A stretch of 64,000 nucleotides of DNA from Frigoriflavimonas asaccharolytica (GCF_013294015.1 NZ_JABSNO010000001.1:186001-250000), one strand, 5' to 3'; positions 43,033 to 52,461 are shown, counted from the stretch's first letter. The notes: a model not told the origin generated them from the letters alone. Program-made: numbers and translations.

Positions 43033-44682
43033 ATGACTTATAAAAAATTTTTGTTTCTTCTAATATTTTCGGTTGGTTTTCAAATGTTATCTGCTCAGAA
43101 ACCAATTTTCACAAAAGCTAAAGTGAATACTGCAAATGTGTATAGACAATCTGCAGAATTGCAAAATAGTGCTTCAGTGACAATTCCTGCCGGAAATTCT
43201 GAAATCGTGATCGGGAATATTTCTCAAGAAATTGATGAAAAATCTTTACAGATAGGCATCAATAATAAAAATGTAACAATCCTATCATCTCAATTCACAG
43301 ACGATTATGCCACAGATTTCAAATTAGATACTACAAATCCTATCATCAAGAAAGTAAACGATTCTATAAAATTGGTAGAAAATGCCATCGTGAAAAGTAA
43401 TATAGAATTGGAAGCGAACAACAAAGTGCTAGAACTTTTGGATAAAAACCAAACGGTTTTGGTGGGAAGCAACACTTCTACGGTTGCACAACTAACGCAA
43501 TTGGCAGATTATTATACCAAGAAACGCATAGAAATAAGCACAAAACTGGTTGCCATTAGAAAAGACATCGTAGATCTTCAAACAAAATTAACACGATTAA
43601 AAAGCAGCCTTAAAACGAATGAACAGAAAGAAGCAGAAGAATTTGCAAGCGGCGTTCTGGTATTAAAAATAATGAGCAGAACTGCAGGTAGCGTAAGGTT
43701 TGATATTAATTATTTGGCAAACCGAGTAAGTTGGAATCCGCTGTATGAAGTGAAAGGCGAAAAGATTTCTGATCCACTAGATGTTACCTTAAAAGCTGTA
43801 ATCAACCAAAAAACTGGTTTAGATTGGAAAGATGTTAAATTAAGTCTAATCAATGGTGTTTCTTCTAGAAATAATACTGCACCAGTTGTGCAACCTTGGT
43901 TTTTATATGGCCAAAGTAAAGATGAGCGAGATAAATTAAATGGAATACCTGGAAGTGCGCCTGGAATAAATGTTAGATTAAAATCTGTGGCAGAATATAG
44001 TTCAAATGTTGCAATAGATGAAGTTGTTGTACAAGGATATAGCGCAAATGCTGGTTTTTCTGCAAATTCTAATCAACTTAACGTCAGCTATGATGTAGAT
44101 ATTCCCTATAATATTCTTTCAAACGGGCAAGATCACATCATCAATCTCTTTCAACAAAACATTCCCGCAACTTATGAATATTTTGCGGCACCAAGATTTT
44201 CCAACGACGCTTTTCTTCTTGCAAAGATTAAAGATTTTAGCAAATATGGTTTGCTTACCGCTCCGGCAAATATTATTTTCGAAAATATGTACATCGGCGA
44301 AACAACCATCAATCCAAATCAAACCGATGCAGAATTGAATATTACGCTTGGAAATGATAGAAGAATCAGCATTAAAAAAGAAGATATTAAAGATAAATCC
44401 AGCGATAAATTTCTCTCTTCAAGCCGAGAAAAAGTGGTTACTTATGATTTAATCATCAGAAATAATAAAAAAGAAAGCATCAATATTGAAATAAAAGATG
44501 GAATACCTCTAAGCAACAACGAGGCAATAAAAGTAGAAGTTTTGGAAACAAGTGGCGCAAAAAAAGACGACGAAACTGGAATTCTTCTATGGAATTTAAA
44601 AATTGGCGCTTCTGAAACTAAAAAATTGAGAGTAAGCTACAAAGTAAAATATCCGAAAGATTTTATTCTTAATAATTTGTAA
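43033..44682 (+). CDS. DUF4139 (mucoidy-inhibitor MuiA-like) secreted protein
   Basis: A 549-residue protein with a signal peptide (SVGFQMLSAQ). The N-terminal DUF4140-like domain (about 25-120) starts VNTANVYRQSAELQNSASV, a coiled-coil of about 70 residues follows (SNIELEANNKVLELL to KLTRLKSSLK), and the C-terminal DUF4139 domain holds VSWNPLYEVKG and LSLINGV. In the middle (about residues 300-345) a glycine- and serine-rich stretch contains DEVVVQGY, a string typical of SusC-like TonB-dependent receptor plugs, not of DUF4139. Function is unknown; the name comes from MuiA relatives. Confidence 0.85.
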   Translation: MTYKKFLFLLIFSVGFQMLSAQKPIFTKAKVNTANVYRQSAELQNSASVTIPAGNSEIVIGNISQEIDEKSLQIGINNKNVTILSSQFTDDYATDFKLDTTNPIIKKVNDSIKLVENAIVKSNIELEANNKVLELLDKNQTVLVGSNTSTVAQLTQLADYYTKKRIEISTKLVAIRKDIVDLQTKLTRLKSSLKTNEQKEAEEFASGVLVLKIMSRTAGSVRFDINYLANRVSWNPLYEVKGEKISDPLDVTLKAVINQKTGLDWKDVKLSLINGVSSRNNTAPVVQPWFLYGQSKDERDKLNGIPGSAPGINVRLKSVAEYSSNVAIDEVVVQGYSANAGFSANSNQLNVSYDVDIPYNILSNGQDHIINLFQQNIPATYEYFAAPRFSNDAFLLAKIKDFSKYGLLTAPANIIFENMYIGETTINPNQTDAELNITLGNDRRISIKKEDIKDKSSDKFLSSSREKVVTYDLIIRNNKKESINIEIKDGIPLSNNEAIKVEVLETSGAKKDDETGILLWNLKIGASETKKLRVSYKVKYPKDFILNNL

Positions 44683-44721
44683 AATATTTTGCATCAGCGT
44701 TATTAGGTCTCAAAGGTACAA

Positions 44722-45213
44722 TCATCGCTTTCCCAACTTCTCTTCCATTTTCTCTACCCAAACAAAAGCTGCAGGGCAGATTTCTGTATTTTTCAGCATC
44801 AAATTATTAATCTGAAAAACCTTTTTCCTATCCGTGTGCGGATATTCTCTACAAGCTTTTGGGCGAATATCATATATCGTGCATTTGTTGTCTTCATCTA
44901 AAAACCAACATGGTAGATTTTGCAATACCTGATCTTCATCTTCATCTGTTCGCAAAAATTTTTGCTCAAAATCTTTGGGTTTCATCCGCAGATGTTTAGA
45001 AATTCGCTCGATATCGATTTTCGTAAAAAGTGGACCAGTGGTTTTGCAACAGTTGGCGCAACTAAGGCAATTTACCTCCTCAAAAACCTCATCATGAACT
45101 TCCTGCACTATATAGTCTAGATTTTTTGGCGGTTTCTTTTTCAGAGATTCGAGGAATTTTTTGTGCTCTTTTCCTTTTTTCTGAGCCTCTGCTTTGTAGA
45201 ATTCTAAATCCAT
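44722..45213 (-). CDS. YkgJ-family cysteine-cluster protein
   Basis: A 163-residue cytosolic protein with the CxxCxxCC cluster (CLSCANCCKT, near residue 50) and a second set WFLDEDNKCTIYDIRPKACREYPH, the YkgJ/Fe-S or zinc cluster signature. The family's biochemical role is not established. The N-terminal third is lysine-rich and helical. The start codon directly abuts the stop codon of the Kir gene with no intervening base, so the two are co-transcribed. Confidence 0.88.
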   Translation of the reverse strand: MDLEFYKAEAQKKGKEHKKFLESLKKKPPKNLDYIVQEVHDEVFEEVNCLSCANCCKTTGPLFTKIDIERISKHLRMKPKDFEQKFLRTDEDEDQVLQNLPCWFLDEDNKCTIYDIRPKACREYPHTDRKKVFQINNLMLKNTEICPAAFVWVEKMEEKLGKR

Positions 45214-46161
45214 TTAGTTTAAATTTACTTTTTTGAAATCATTAATTTTATCCAAATTCAAAATCGTGGTTTCATGGTTATAAGATGGTTTGAACATGGG
45301 CAAGAATGCAGCATCAAAAATTATTTCTTCTGATGTGTAAGAAGTTCTCTGCACAACGGTGCTTGCAAAACCTTCGTCGAAAGCGCGAATTTGCACAAAA
45401 ATTTCTACCTCAGCAGTTTGAAAAATTTCTTGTGTATTACCAAAAAATGGTGAATTTTCATCTATTTTATGCACAATGGTCCAATTTAAAACCAATGAAT
45501 TTATTTTGTTAATCTCTGCTTCAATGGTGAAAAACTCAGTTTGAGAATCGGCTTCTTTGTTGCTTATCGCTACATTTAAAATGACAACAGCATCCGTTAA
45601 AAGATTATTTTTGAAAGGAGCCAAACGAAACATCAAAGCTTTGCCATCTTGATAAGGCGAGATCAAAGCATTTTGGCTAAACTTTAAAAAAGCGCGCGGC
45701 CGAGAAAATCTACCATAAAATAAACCTGTGGCAATCGCGAAAGAAAGCAAACCCAAAAAAGCTTCAAAAGTCGCAACCAAACTTGCTAAAAACCCTACTG
45801 GCGCAATTCTACCATATCCTACAGTTGTGAAAGTTTGAGAGCTAAAAAAGAAAACATCCGTAAACTCATTTATTACATTGCTTTTGTCGATTCCCGTAAG
45901 ATGATCAATACCAATGAGATAATAAATAAATGCGAAAAAAATATTGATGACTATGTAGCTTACGATCAATAGAAGAATGAATAAAAAGCTATTCAAGTTG
46001 ATCATCACATGATACCAACTGTACTTTTCCAGAGGATTTAAGCCGGCCATTTTTACATTTGGATAGCCATTGCTATTCAGAAATCTACCAGAAGCAGTAT
46101 TGCTAAAGCCGGTGTCGTTTTCACTTTTCAATCGAGAAAACCTATCAAAAAATCCTGCCAT
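45214..46161 (-). CDS. Inward-rectifier-type potassium channel (KirBac)
   Basis: A 315-residue KirBac-like channel. Two transmembrane helices flank a pore loop whose selectivity filter is TVGYG (113-117), preceded by FFSSQTFT. The C-terminal half is the cytoplasmic immunoglobulin-like Kir domain, with GKALMFRLAPFKNNLL and VHKIDENSPFFG. A short N-terminal cytosolic tail of about 45 residues precedes the slide helix. No selectivity or gating residue is obviously lost. It abuts the YkgJ-like gene. Confidence 0.93.
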   Translation of the reverse strand: MAGFFDRFSRLKSENDTGFSNTASGRFLNSNGYPNVKMAGLNPLEKYSWYHVMINLNSFLFILLLIVSYIVINIFFAFIYYLIGIDHLTGIDKSNVINEFTDVFFFSSQTFTTVGYGRIAPVGFLASLVATFEAFLGLLSFAIATGLFYGRFSRPRAFLKFSQNALISPYQDGKALMFRLAPFKNNLLTDAVVILNVAISNKEADSQTEFFTIEAEINKINSLVLNWTIVHKIDENSPFFGNTQEIFQTAEVEIFVQIRAFDEGFASTVVQRTSYTSEEIIFDAAFLPMFKPSYNHETTILNLDKINDFKKVNLN

Positions 46162-46367
46162 TTGGCAAAATTAATTTAAATAAAATAAGCCAGAAGTATT
46201 TTTTGAAGGAATTTATTCCACTTAGTATAAGTTAAGAAGTGCTTAGCTATTTTAAATATAAATTTTGGTGAGAAAAACCTGCTGATTAATGATTAAATTC
46301 GAACTAAAAATAAAAAAGCTGCCAAAACTCCTAAAATCCAACATTATAAATTGTGTAAATTTACCAT

Positions 46368-46745
46368 ATGAAAAATCTGGAAACCCGTGAAGATGTAGAA
46401 TTTTTGGTAAATACCTTTTACGAAAAAGTAGGTAAAGATGAGACAATTGGTTTTTTCTTTAATGATGTAGCGAAAGTAAATTGGGATTCTCATCTTCCAA
46501 AAATGTATCAATTTTGGGAAACTTTACTTTTTGGCAAAGCATCCTATAAAGGAAATCCAATGGCAAAACATTTTCCTATCAACGAATTGCAAGCTATGGA
46601 AAAACATCATTTTGATCATTGGTTACAACTTTGGACGGCAACAGTAGATGAAAATTTTGAAGGAGAAAATGCAGAAGCTGCGAAGACAAAAGCAAGCAAT
46701 ATTGCAAATCTAATGGCTTACAAAATGGAAATGGCGAGGAAGTAG
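46368..46745 (+). CDS. Group III truncated haemoglobin
   Basis: A 125-residue 2-over-2 globin of group III (trHbP). The family pattern is visible: LVNTFYEKVGKDETIGFFF, HLPKMYQFWETLLFG, and AMEKHHFDHWLQLWTATVDENFEG. The proximal haem histidine is in the HHFDHW stretch. Such proteins bind oxygen or nitric oxide, and their role is not generally known. It is a lone gene, with the possible promoter TAAATTTA just upstream and no terminator visible. Confidence 0.93.
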   Translation: MKNLETREDVEFLVNTFYEKVGKDETIGFFFNDVAKVNWDSHLPKMYQFWETLLFGKASYKGNPMAKHFPINELQAMEKHHFDHWLQLWTATVDENFEGENAEAAKTKASNIANLMAYKMEMARK

Positions 46746-46789
46746 AAACATGATAGATGGCTGATTATGAATAACGAAACACAAAATTG

Positions 46790-47128
46790 CTACAATCTAT
46801 AATTCCAGAAATAAAAATCTTGAAAGTCTGTAAACATGTGAAAAAGCAAACCAACGGCTATAATTCTGTAGTTGCCTTTTAAAAAAATTGCTCCTAGTAC
46901 ATAAATAGCAATTGCAGGATAAGAATGAAATAGATGAAAGCCGATGCTATTTCTAGTAGCATCAAAAATGGGAGTAGAAAACAGATGATCTACATCTACA
47001 AGCATGGTGCAAAGCATAATGAAATAAGCTTTCTTCCAATTATTTTTAAAGAAAATATACGCAATAACTACAGGAAAAATGAAATGCAGAAAATAATGCG
47101 CGCCAATTTTTACGAAATAATAATCCAT
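46790..47128 (-). CDS. DUF6122-like small membrane protein
   Basis: A 112-residue protein with about four hydrophobic segments and several conserved histidines: AHYFLHFIFP, DVDHLFSTP, FHLFHSYP, and LLFHMFTDFQDFY. The VDVDHL and FHMFTD motifs resemble metal-site patterns of small membrane hydrolases (the YdjM/metal-dependent hydrolase type). Catalytic function is not shown. It follows the DNA alkylation repair gene without a gap on the minus strand, so the two form an operon. Confidence 0.72.
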   Translation of the reverse strand: MDYYFVKIGAHYFLHFIFPVVIAYIFFKNNWKKAYFIMLCTMLVDVDHLFSTPIFDATRNSIGFHLFHSYPAIAIYVLGAIFLKGNYRIIAVGLLFHMFTDFQDFYFWNYRL

Positions 47129-47836
47129 TTAAAATTGACCTCTTAAAATTTCTTTTCTCATCTCGTTATCCAGTTTTTCTATGGCATACCTTAAAGTAGT
47201 TCTTGGCATTTTTTCATAATTTTTTTCTAAAAATTCTAATAATTCTCGCTCATTTTTCTTCCCCATTTCTCGCAACATCCACCCGTTTGCTTTGTGCATA
47301 AGATCATGCGGATGCTCTAAATTTAATTGTACAACGTCTTTTGTTAAATCAAACTTGTCTTTTCTAATATAATACATCGTAGAAACTATTGCCATTCTTT
47401 TTTGCCATAAGTTGTCGTTTTTTGCTAAATTTTCTAGAATGGAGTCATCGTTTAAATGAAAAAAGTAACGACCTAAAATTTTGTAGCAAGAGCTATCTAC
47501 CAAATCCCAACTATTGATATGTATTAGATTATTTAGATAAAAAGAAACAAAGTCTGCCTTTTCATTATCGTTTGATTTTTCAAATTTTGCGACCAGCATT
47601 AATATTGCACAATGGCGATGCTCATGAATTTTTGAAGAGAGCAATTTTTTTAGATCCGATAAGGTAATAATTTCAAAATATTCCTTTACTATTTTCCTCT
47701 GGTCTGGAACGGTAACGCCGATGAATTCATCTCCCTCACCATATTCTCCTTTTCCAGTTTTGAAAAACCTAGGGTAGAATGATGCCTTTTCTGGGATAGA
47801 AAGCATTTGTAATGCTTCTTTTATTTCTTCTATCAT
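47129..47836 (-). CDS. DNA alkylation repair protein (AlkD-like HEAT-repeat glycosylase)
   Basis: A 235-residue helical HEAT-like protein of the AlkD/AlkC family that removes alkylated bases, N3- and N7-alkylpurines in characterised members. Family motifs are GVTVPDQRKIVKEYF near residue 40, HINSWDLVDSSC, and NLWQKRMAIVSTMYYIRK. All-helical repeats run through the chain. The gene immediately precedes the small DUF6122-like gene (junction without spacer). The activity is likely but not provable from sequence. Confidence 0.9.
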   Translation of the reverse strand: MIEEIKEALQMLSIPEKASFYPRFFKTGKGEYGEGDEFIGVTVPDQRKIVKEYFEIITLSDLKKLLSSKIHEHRHCAILMLVAKFEKSNDNEKADFVSFYLNNLIHINSWDLVDSSCYKILGRYFFHLNDDSILENLAKNDNLWQKRMAIVSTMYYIRKDKFDLTKDVVQLNLEHPHDLMHKANGWMLREMGKKNERELLEFLEKNYEKMPRTTLRYAIEKLDNEMRKEILRGQF

Positions 47837-47886
47837 TTAATAATTAAAATAGGAATGCTTCTTCGCAAATTATAAAAATTTTTATC

Positions 47887-47915
47887 AAAAAAAAACTCCG
47901 CTATATGCAGAGTTT
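47887..47915 (-). terminator. Intrinsic terminator of the secreted-protein gene
   Basis: On the minus strand AAACTCTGC pairs with GCGGAGTTT (one G-T pair) and is followed by a run of nine T. It lies 20 bases after the stop of the gene that starts at 48576. Confidence 0.75.
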
Positions 47916-47934
47916 ATATTTAGAAATTTTAAAT

Positions 47935-48576
47935 TTAATTTGTGCCAGATATCATTTGCATTGCCTCTTCTTTTCCCCAATTTGGAGATAGTGCAGTTTT
48001 CGCTTTGTAATTTTTGAACTGATCTACAGCTGTTTTGTACAGTTGAATTGCTTGCTCTTTGTTTCCACCATATTCTGTTGGCAAATAATACAAATCGTCT
48101 GCTAAAGCTATCGTAATTCTAGGATTTTTTGCATCTAAGCTTGTCGCATTTTTAATTTCTGCCATGCCTAGAGCATTTTCTTCTTTGTAACTTTTTTCTG
48201 GTGCAACACGCATTTTTAAGCTGTGAATCATTTTCATTAAAATAGAAATTTCTGCTGAATTGCCTTCTTTTTGTTTTGCAACCATTGCATATTTGAATGC
48301 AGAAGCAATTGCGCCATTCACTTCTTCTGTTTTGTTGGCTTGTAGAAGTGCTTTTCCTTTTTTCACGAATGTATAAGAAGCATAATAGTACGGCAACCAA
48401 GAATCTTTTTGTACCGTAAGTCTATCAAATTCAGAAGCGATTTGATCTAAATCATTAATTTTATTTGTAGCTTCTAATTTAGATATATTACCTGCCATTG
48501 CGTTCTCAAAATTATTTTGCGCAAAAGCAAAACTTGTAGAAGCAAAAAGGACGAAACTTAACAATATTTTTTTCAT
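47935..48576 (-). CDS. Secreted TPR-like helical protein, family not recognised
   Basis: The 213-residue product has a signal peptide (FVLFASTSFAFAQ, cleavage near residue 20). The mature part is almost entirely helical with Ala-rich TPR-like units (DQIASEFDRLTVQ, YYYASYTFVKKGKALLQ, and EQAIQLYKTAVDQFKNYK). The C-terminus WGKEEAMQM follows a proline. It is likely periplasmic and protein-binding. No named family is obvious. It has its own terminator and a -7 box upstream, so it stands alone. Confidence 0.75.
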   Translation of the reverse strand: MKKILLSFVLFASTSFAFAQNNFENAMAGNISKLEATNKINDLDQIASEFDRLTVQKDSWLPYYYASYTFVKKGKALLQANKTEEVNGAIASAFKYAMVAKQKEGNSAEISILMKMIHSLKMRVAPEKSYKEENALGMAEIKNATSLDAKNPRITIALADDLYYLPTEYGGNKEQAIQLYKTAVDQFKNYKAKTALSPNWGKEEAMQMISGTN

Positions 48577-48601
48577 TTTTATAATTTAAAATTAGTAGAA
48601 T

Positions 48602-48609
48602 CAAAGATA
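48602..48609 (-). promoter_or_regulatory. -7 box (TATCTTTG on the minus strand) for the TPR-like gene
   Basis: CAAAGATA here is TATCTTTG on the coding strand and lies 25 bases before the start codon. No matching TTG is seen. Confidence 0.5.
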
Positions 48610-48739
48610 CTTATTTTTTATAATATAGTTTTTTTGTAAATAATATTTTCATAATTATCTAGAATTATTTGAAGATTTTGCCAATTCTTGTGAGCGTGTA
48701 AAAGTATTATTGTAAATTTAAAAAAATAAAATTTTTTCT

Positions 48740-49261
48740 ATGAAAACTACAATTTATCTTTCGTTAATCGGAGCTTCTTTACTTTTTGCCTCCTGCTCTA
48801 CAATATCAAAGGCAAGTGCTTCTAAAACATTAACCATCTATCCAAAAAGCGGAGCCAACACAGAAGGCACCGTTAAATTTTCTGAAAAAAATAAGATGGT
48901 AGAGATGGATATGAGCGTTTACAAATTATCTCCAGGAATTCACGCAGTGCATATTCATGAGTTCGGAGATTGCTCTGCAGCTGATGCCAAATCTGCTGGT
49001 GGACATTGGAATCCGTCTGGTGAAATGCATGGCAAATGGGAAAAAGATGAATTTCACATGGGAGATATTGGAAATTTAGTTGCTGACAAAAATGGTACTG
49101 CAAAATTAGTTTTCAAAACAGACAAATGGTGCATGACTTGTGAAGATGATAAAAAAAACATCATGGGGAAATCTATTGTAATTCATGCAGATAAAGACGA
49201 TTTTAAATCTCAGCCAAGCGGAAATGCAGGTGGTAGAATTGGATGTGTGGAAATAAAATAA
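48740..49261 (+). CDS. sodC: Cu/Zn superoxide dismutase lipoprotein
   Basis: A periplasmic or outer-surface SodC. The lipobox is LLFASC with Cys19, so it is membrane-tethered. All metal ligands are present: H71 and H73 (HIH), bridging H89 (GGHW), H97, H106 (FHMGD), D109 and H149 (IVIHAD). The structural disulfide C78-C169 is kept, and an extra CMTC pair (C131, C134) lies in a loop. It detoxifies superoxide outside the cytoplasm. The gene is followed by a terminator shared with mscS. Confidence 0.94.
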   Translation: MKTTIYLSLIGASLLFASCSTISKASASKTLTIYPKSGANTEGTVKFSEKNKMVEMDMSVYKLSPGIHAVHIHEFGDCSAADAKSAGGHWNPSGEMHGKWEKDEFHMGDIGNLVADKNGTAKLVFKTDKWCMTCEDDKKNIMGKSIVIHADKDDFKSQPSGNAGGRIGCVEIK

Positions 49262-49284
49262 TTTTGAATTCAATTTCTGTTTAG

Positions 49285-49318
49285 TAAAAAAAAATGCCTA
49301 ATAATAGGCATTTTTTAT
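49285..49318. terminator. Bidirectional terminator between sodC and the MscS gene
   Basis: AAAATGCCTA / TAGGCATTTT is a perfect ten-base stem with an ATAA loop, flanked by an A-run and a T-run. It overlaps the stop codon of the MscS gene by four bases. Confidence 0.85.
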
Positions 49319-50205
49319 GTTTTATTATTTTGAGGAAATTGTACCGTTCTCATTGGATAAGGAATATTAACTCCATTTTCTCTAAAATTTTTGAGAATTG
49401 CTTTGCGTACATCATTTCTTATTCTGGGTGCAGAAAAAAGATTTCTAGAGTAATAATATATGGTGAAATCTAAAGAACTTTCTCCAAAATCTTCTAGCCA
49501 TACGAACGGTTCTCTACTTTGGAATATATCTGGATGATTTTTGGTAGCGTTAATCATTAATTTTTCTACTAATTCTACATCGGAATCATAATGTACACCT
49601 ACGCTTACTTGAAAACGAACGATATTATCATGATGAGAAAAGTTGATCAGTTTTTCCTTGGTCAAGAGTGAATTTGGGAATATCATACTTTTATTATCCC
49701 TTGTAAGTATTGTAGATGTGCGCATTCTAATCTCTTGTACTTCTCCAATATTATCGTCTATATCTACAATATCTCCTACTTTCACCGTTTGATCAAACAG
49801 AATTATAACGCCAGAAATAAAATCTAAAAACAAACTTTGCAAACCTAAACCAACACCCACCAACAAGGCACCAGAACCAAGCAAAAGTGGCGATATGTTG
49901 ACACCTAAAGATTTCATCATTAAAAAAAATGAAATAATAATAATGGCGTAGTGGAAAATTTGTGAAAATGCGAACTTCTTGCCTACATCTATTTTATTAG
50001 ATTTATAGATTAGTTTTTTTACAATTTTAGAAATATATACTCCCAAAACTAAAACCAAGATTGCGGCCAAAATTTCATATACAGAAAGCGTATACTTCCC
50101 GAGGGAAAATATATCATATTCTAGGAAATCCCTTAAACTAGGACTTACCTTATCACTTATCTTCTGTACATTTTCATCCATATTTAAGTTGCTAAAAGAT
50201 AGCAT
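49315..50205 (-). CDS. MscS-family mechanosensitive channel
   Basis: A 296-residue small-conductance channel protein. Three transmembrane helices (about 43-62, 82-102 and 108-140) precede the pore helix GLGLQSLFLDFISGVIILFDQ. The cytosolic MscS beta domain follows, with VGDIVDIDDNIGEVQEIRMRTS and NSLLTKEKLINFS. It opens on membrane tension and releases solutes on osmotic downshift. It is seven bases behind the Prc protease gene, so both are transcribed together. Confidence 0.93.
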   Translation of the reverse strand: MLSFSNLNMDENVQKISDKVSPSLRDFLEYDIFSLGKYTLSVYEILAAILVLVLGVYISKIVKKLIYKSNKIDVGKKFAFSQIFHYAIIIISFFLMMKSLGVNISPLLLGSGALLVGVGLGLQSLFLDFISGVIILFDQTVKVGDIVDIDDNIGEVQEIRMRTSTILTRDNKSMIFPNSLLTKEKLINFSHHDNIVRFQVSVGVHYDSDVELVEKLMINATKNHPDIFQSREPFVWLEDFGESSLDFTIYYYSRNLFSAPRIRNDVRKAILKNFRENGVNIPYPMRTVQFPQNNKT

Positions 50206-50212
50206 TCTGCAT

Positions 50213-52348
50213 TTATGTGTTCATATCTGCAATAATGTTCACAGCTTCTTTTAGATAAAAATCTTTCTTTAAATTTTTAATCCAATTATCTGTTTTTTTC
50301 TTAAAAGCTTCGTCTGTGGTTTCTCTTTTTATTTCATCTTGAAAGATGGAGAAATTTAAAGTTTTTCCGTCTTTATCTGTCCCGGTTTTATCTTCCCCAT
50401 CAAATTTTTTAATTTGTGCTTTCCTTACGCTCATCACTTCAGAGAATTTTTTCTGATTTAAAGAGATGGTTTCCTCTTCATCCAATTTTTTCTTCCAAGC
50501 TGCAGATTCTAAAAGCAACTGGTATTGTTTGTTGGTTTTCATTCTTGCTGCACTTTTCATTTCTAATTTTTTAATATCAAAAGCATTAGATTTCTGAAAT
50601 TGTGTGGAAGGTATTTTGTCCCACGCAAGAGCGTTTTCATCATATCTTTCTCCTATTTCCGAGTAGGTGTAGAAATCATCTAGCATTACATCAGAATTGA
50701 TACCTTTTCTTTGGGTAGATTCTCCTGTGATTCTATAAAATTTTTGAATTGTAAGTTTCAGAGACCCAAAATCGTCGCTTGTATTTAAAAATCTATTTAA
50801 GTCTACAAAAGTTTGTACCGTTCCTTTCCCGAAAGATTGTGGAGAACCGATGACCAAAGCTCTACCATAATCTTGCATTACGCCAGCAAAAATCTCTGAA
50901 GCAGAAGCAGAAAGTTCATTTTGCATAATGATTAAAGGTCCTGTCCAGATTGGTGAATTGTTTTTATTTTTGAGCGTCGTTATTTTTCCTTGTCCATCTT
51001 TCACTTGCACATATGGACCAGCATTCATAAATAATCCCATAATATCTCCAACTTCCGTAAGAGAACCTCCTCCATTATTTCTTAAATCTAGAATAATTCC
51101 CTTTACGTTTTGCGCTTTTAGTTTTATCAATTCTGCTTTTATATCATCTGATGCATTGTGATCATTTTCATCATTAAAATTTACGTTGAAACTTGGCAAA
51201 TTAATGAAACCATATTTTTCTCCATTGTTTTCCACAACTATACTTCTTGCAAAAGTATCTTCAATAGAAACTTCTTCGCGCGTCATGGTAACTTCTTTGA
51301 TGGATTTATCCTTTTTCTCAACGGTTAATGTAACTTGGGTTCCCTTTTCACCACGGATATATGTTACAGCTTCATCTGCAAGCATTCCAACCATATTCAC
51401 AGGTTCGTCTTTTGGTGTAGAACGTACTTTTAAGATTTTATCTCCTTCTGTAAGTTGTTTAGATTTCCACGCTGGAGCTCCTACCGTTAAAGCACCCAGA
51501 AATAAATTTCCTCTTTTTTCTTGAATGATAGCACCAATTCCTATAATTTTACCTGTGAAACTAACATCAAAATCTTCTTTATCTTTTGGAGAATAATAAT
51601 TTGTGTGCGGATCAAAAACTTCTGTATAAGCATTCATGTAACGTGAAAACCAATCCATTTCTTTCACTTTTTTAAATCTTCTGAAAGAATCTGATATCAA
51701 ATCTCCTACTTCTTCTTTTGCTTTTGTAAATTTTTGCTCTGGTGAAAGAATATTTAATTTAATAGTATCCTGCAATTTATATTTCTGTACAGAATCCTTT
51801 TTCAATTTTTGCGCTTCTTCTTTTGAAGTCATCGTTTCCATTTCTTGCAAAATGTTGTATTTGATGTACTTTTTCCATTCGTTATACAATTCTTGTTGAT
51901 TATTAGGCGCATTCTTATTTTTTGCGTCCAAAATAAGAACTTCATCTTCCTCTAAATTGATTGGCTTGGTCAAAATTTCTTTCGTCATTTTATCAATTTC
52001 GTCTACTCTTTGTAGCAATCTTGCATTCGTCAATTTAAAAAACGTAAGATCACCTTGGTTTAGATAATCGTCTAGTTTTGTCTCGTGCTTGCTAAATTCT
52101 ACCATGTCAGACTGCATATAGTATCTTTTCGCCGGATCTACAGATTCAAAATATTTTTTGTAAACGTCTTTAGAATAAGCATCGTTGATGGCTTTTGGAC
52201 TATAGTGTAAATACGAAAGTGTATTTTTTACGCTTACCATAATGGTTTGCATTTTTTCGTCCTCATTCTTTGGGGAATTAAAGCAGAACATTAATGTTAG
52301 CAATGGCAAAACGAAAAGCACTTTGTTGAGTTTATATTTTTTAAACAT
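50213..52348 (-). CDS. Carboxy-terminal processing protease (Prc/Tsp, S41)
   Basis: A 711-residue periplasmic S41 protease. A signal peptide is followed by an N-terminal helical domain, a PDZ domain (KIIGIGAIIQEKRGNLF and EGDKILKV), the catalytic domain with Ser in LSASASEIFAG and Lys in SPQSFGKGTVQTF, and a C-terminal DUF3340 tail. The dyad residues are intact. It is of the large Prc type that degrades SsrA-like or lipoprotein substrates. The MscS gene follows closely. Confidence 0.94.
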   Translation of the reverse strand: MFKKYKLNKVLFVLPLLTLMFCFNSPKNEDEKMQTIMVSVKNTLSYLHYSPKAINDAYSKDVYKKYFESVDPAKRYYMQSDMVEFSKHETKLDDYLNQGDLTFFKLTNARLLQRVDEIDKMTKEILTKPINLEEDEVLILDAKNKNAPNNQQELYNEWKKYIKYNILQEMETMTSKEEAQKLKKDSVQKYKLQDTIKLNILSPEQKFTKAKEEVGDLISDSFRRFKKVKEMDWFSRYMNAYTEVFDPHTNYYSPKDKEDFDVSFTGKIIGIGAIIQEKRGNLFLGALTVGAPAWKSKQLTEGDKILKVRSTPKDEPVNMVGMLADEAVTYIRGEKGTQVTLTVEKKDKSIKEVTMTREEVSIEDTFARSIVVENNGEKYGFINLPSFNVNFNDENDHNASDDIKAELIKLKAQNVKGIILDLRNNGGGSLTEVGDIMGLFMNAGPYVQVKDGQGKITTLKNKNNSPIWTGPLIIMQNELSASASEIFAGVMQDYGRALVIGSPQSFGKGTVQTFVDLNRFLNTSDDFGSLKLTIQKFYRITGESTQRKGINSDVMLDDFYTYSEIGERYDENALAWDKIPSTQFQKSNAFDIKKLEMKSAARMKTNKQYQLLLESAAWKKKLDEEETISLNQKKFSEVMSVRKAQIKKFDGEDKTGTDKDGKTLNFSIFQDEIKRETTDEAFKKKTDNWIKNLKKDFYLKEAVNIIADMNT

Positions 52349-52461
52349 AAGATTTTTGAATATATATCTAGATTAGTGTAGAGTAACGTAAATAATGTTA
52401 CAGACGGATTTTCTGTCATCAAATTTAATACCTTAAATACAAATATCCCTTTTATTTTAAT

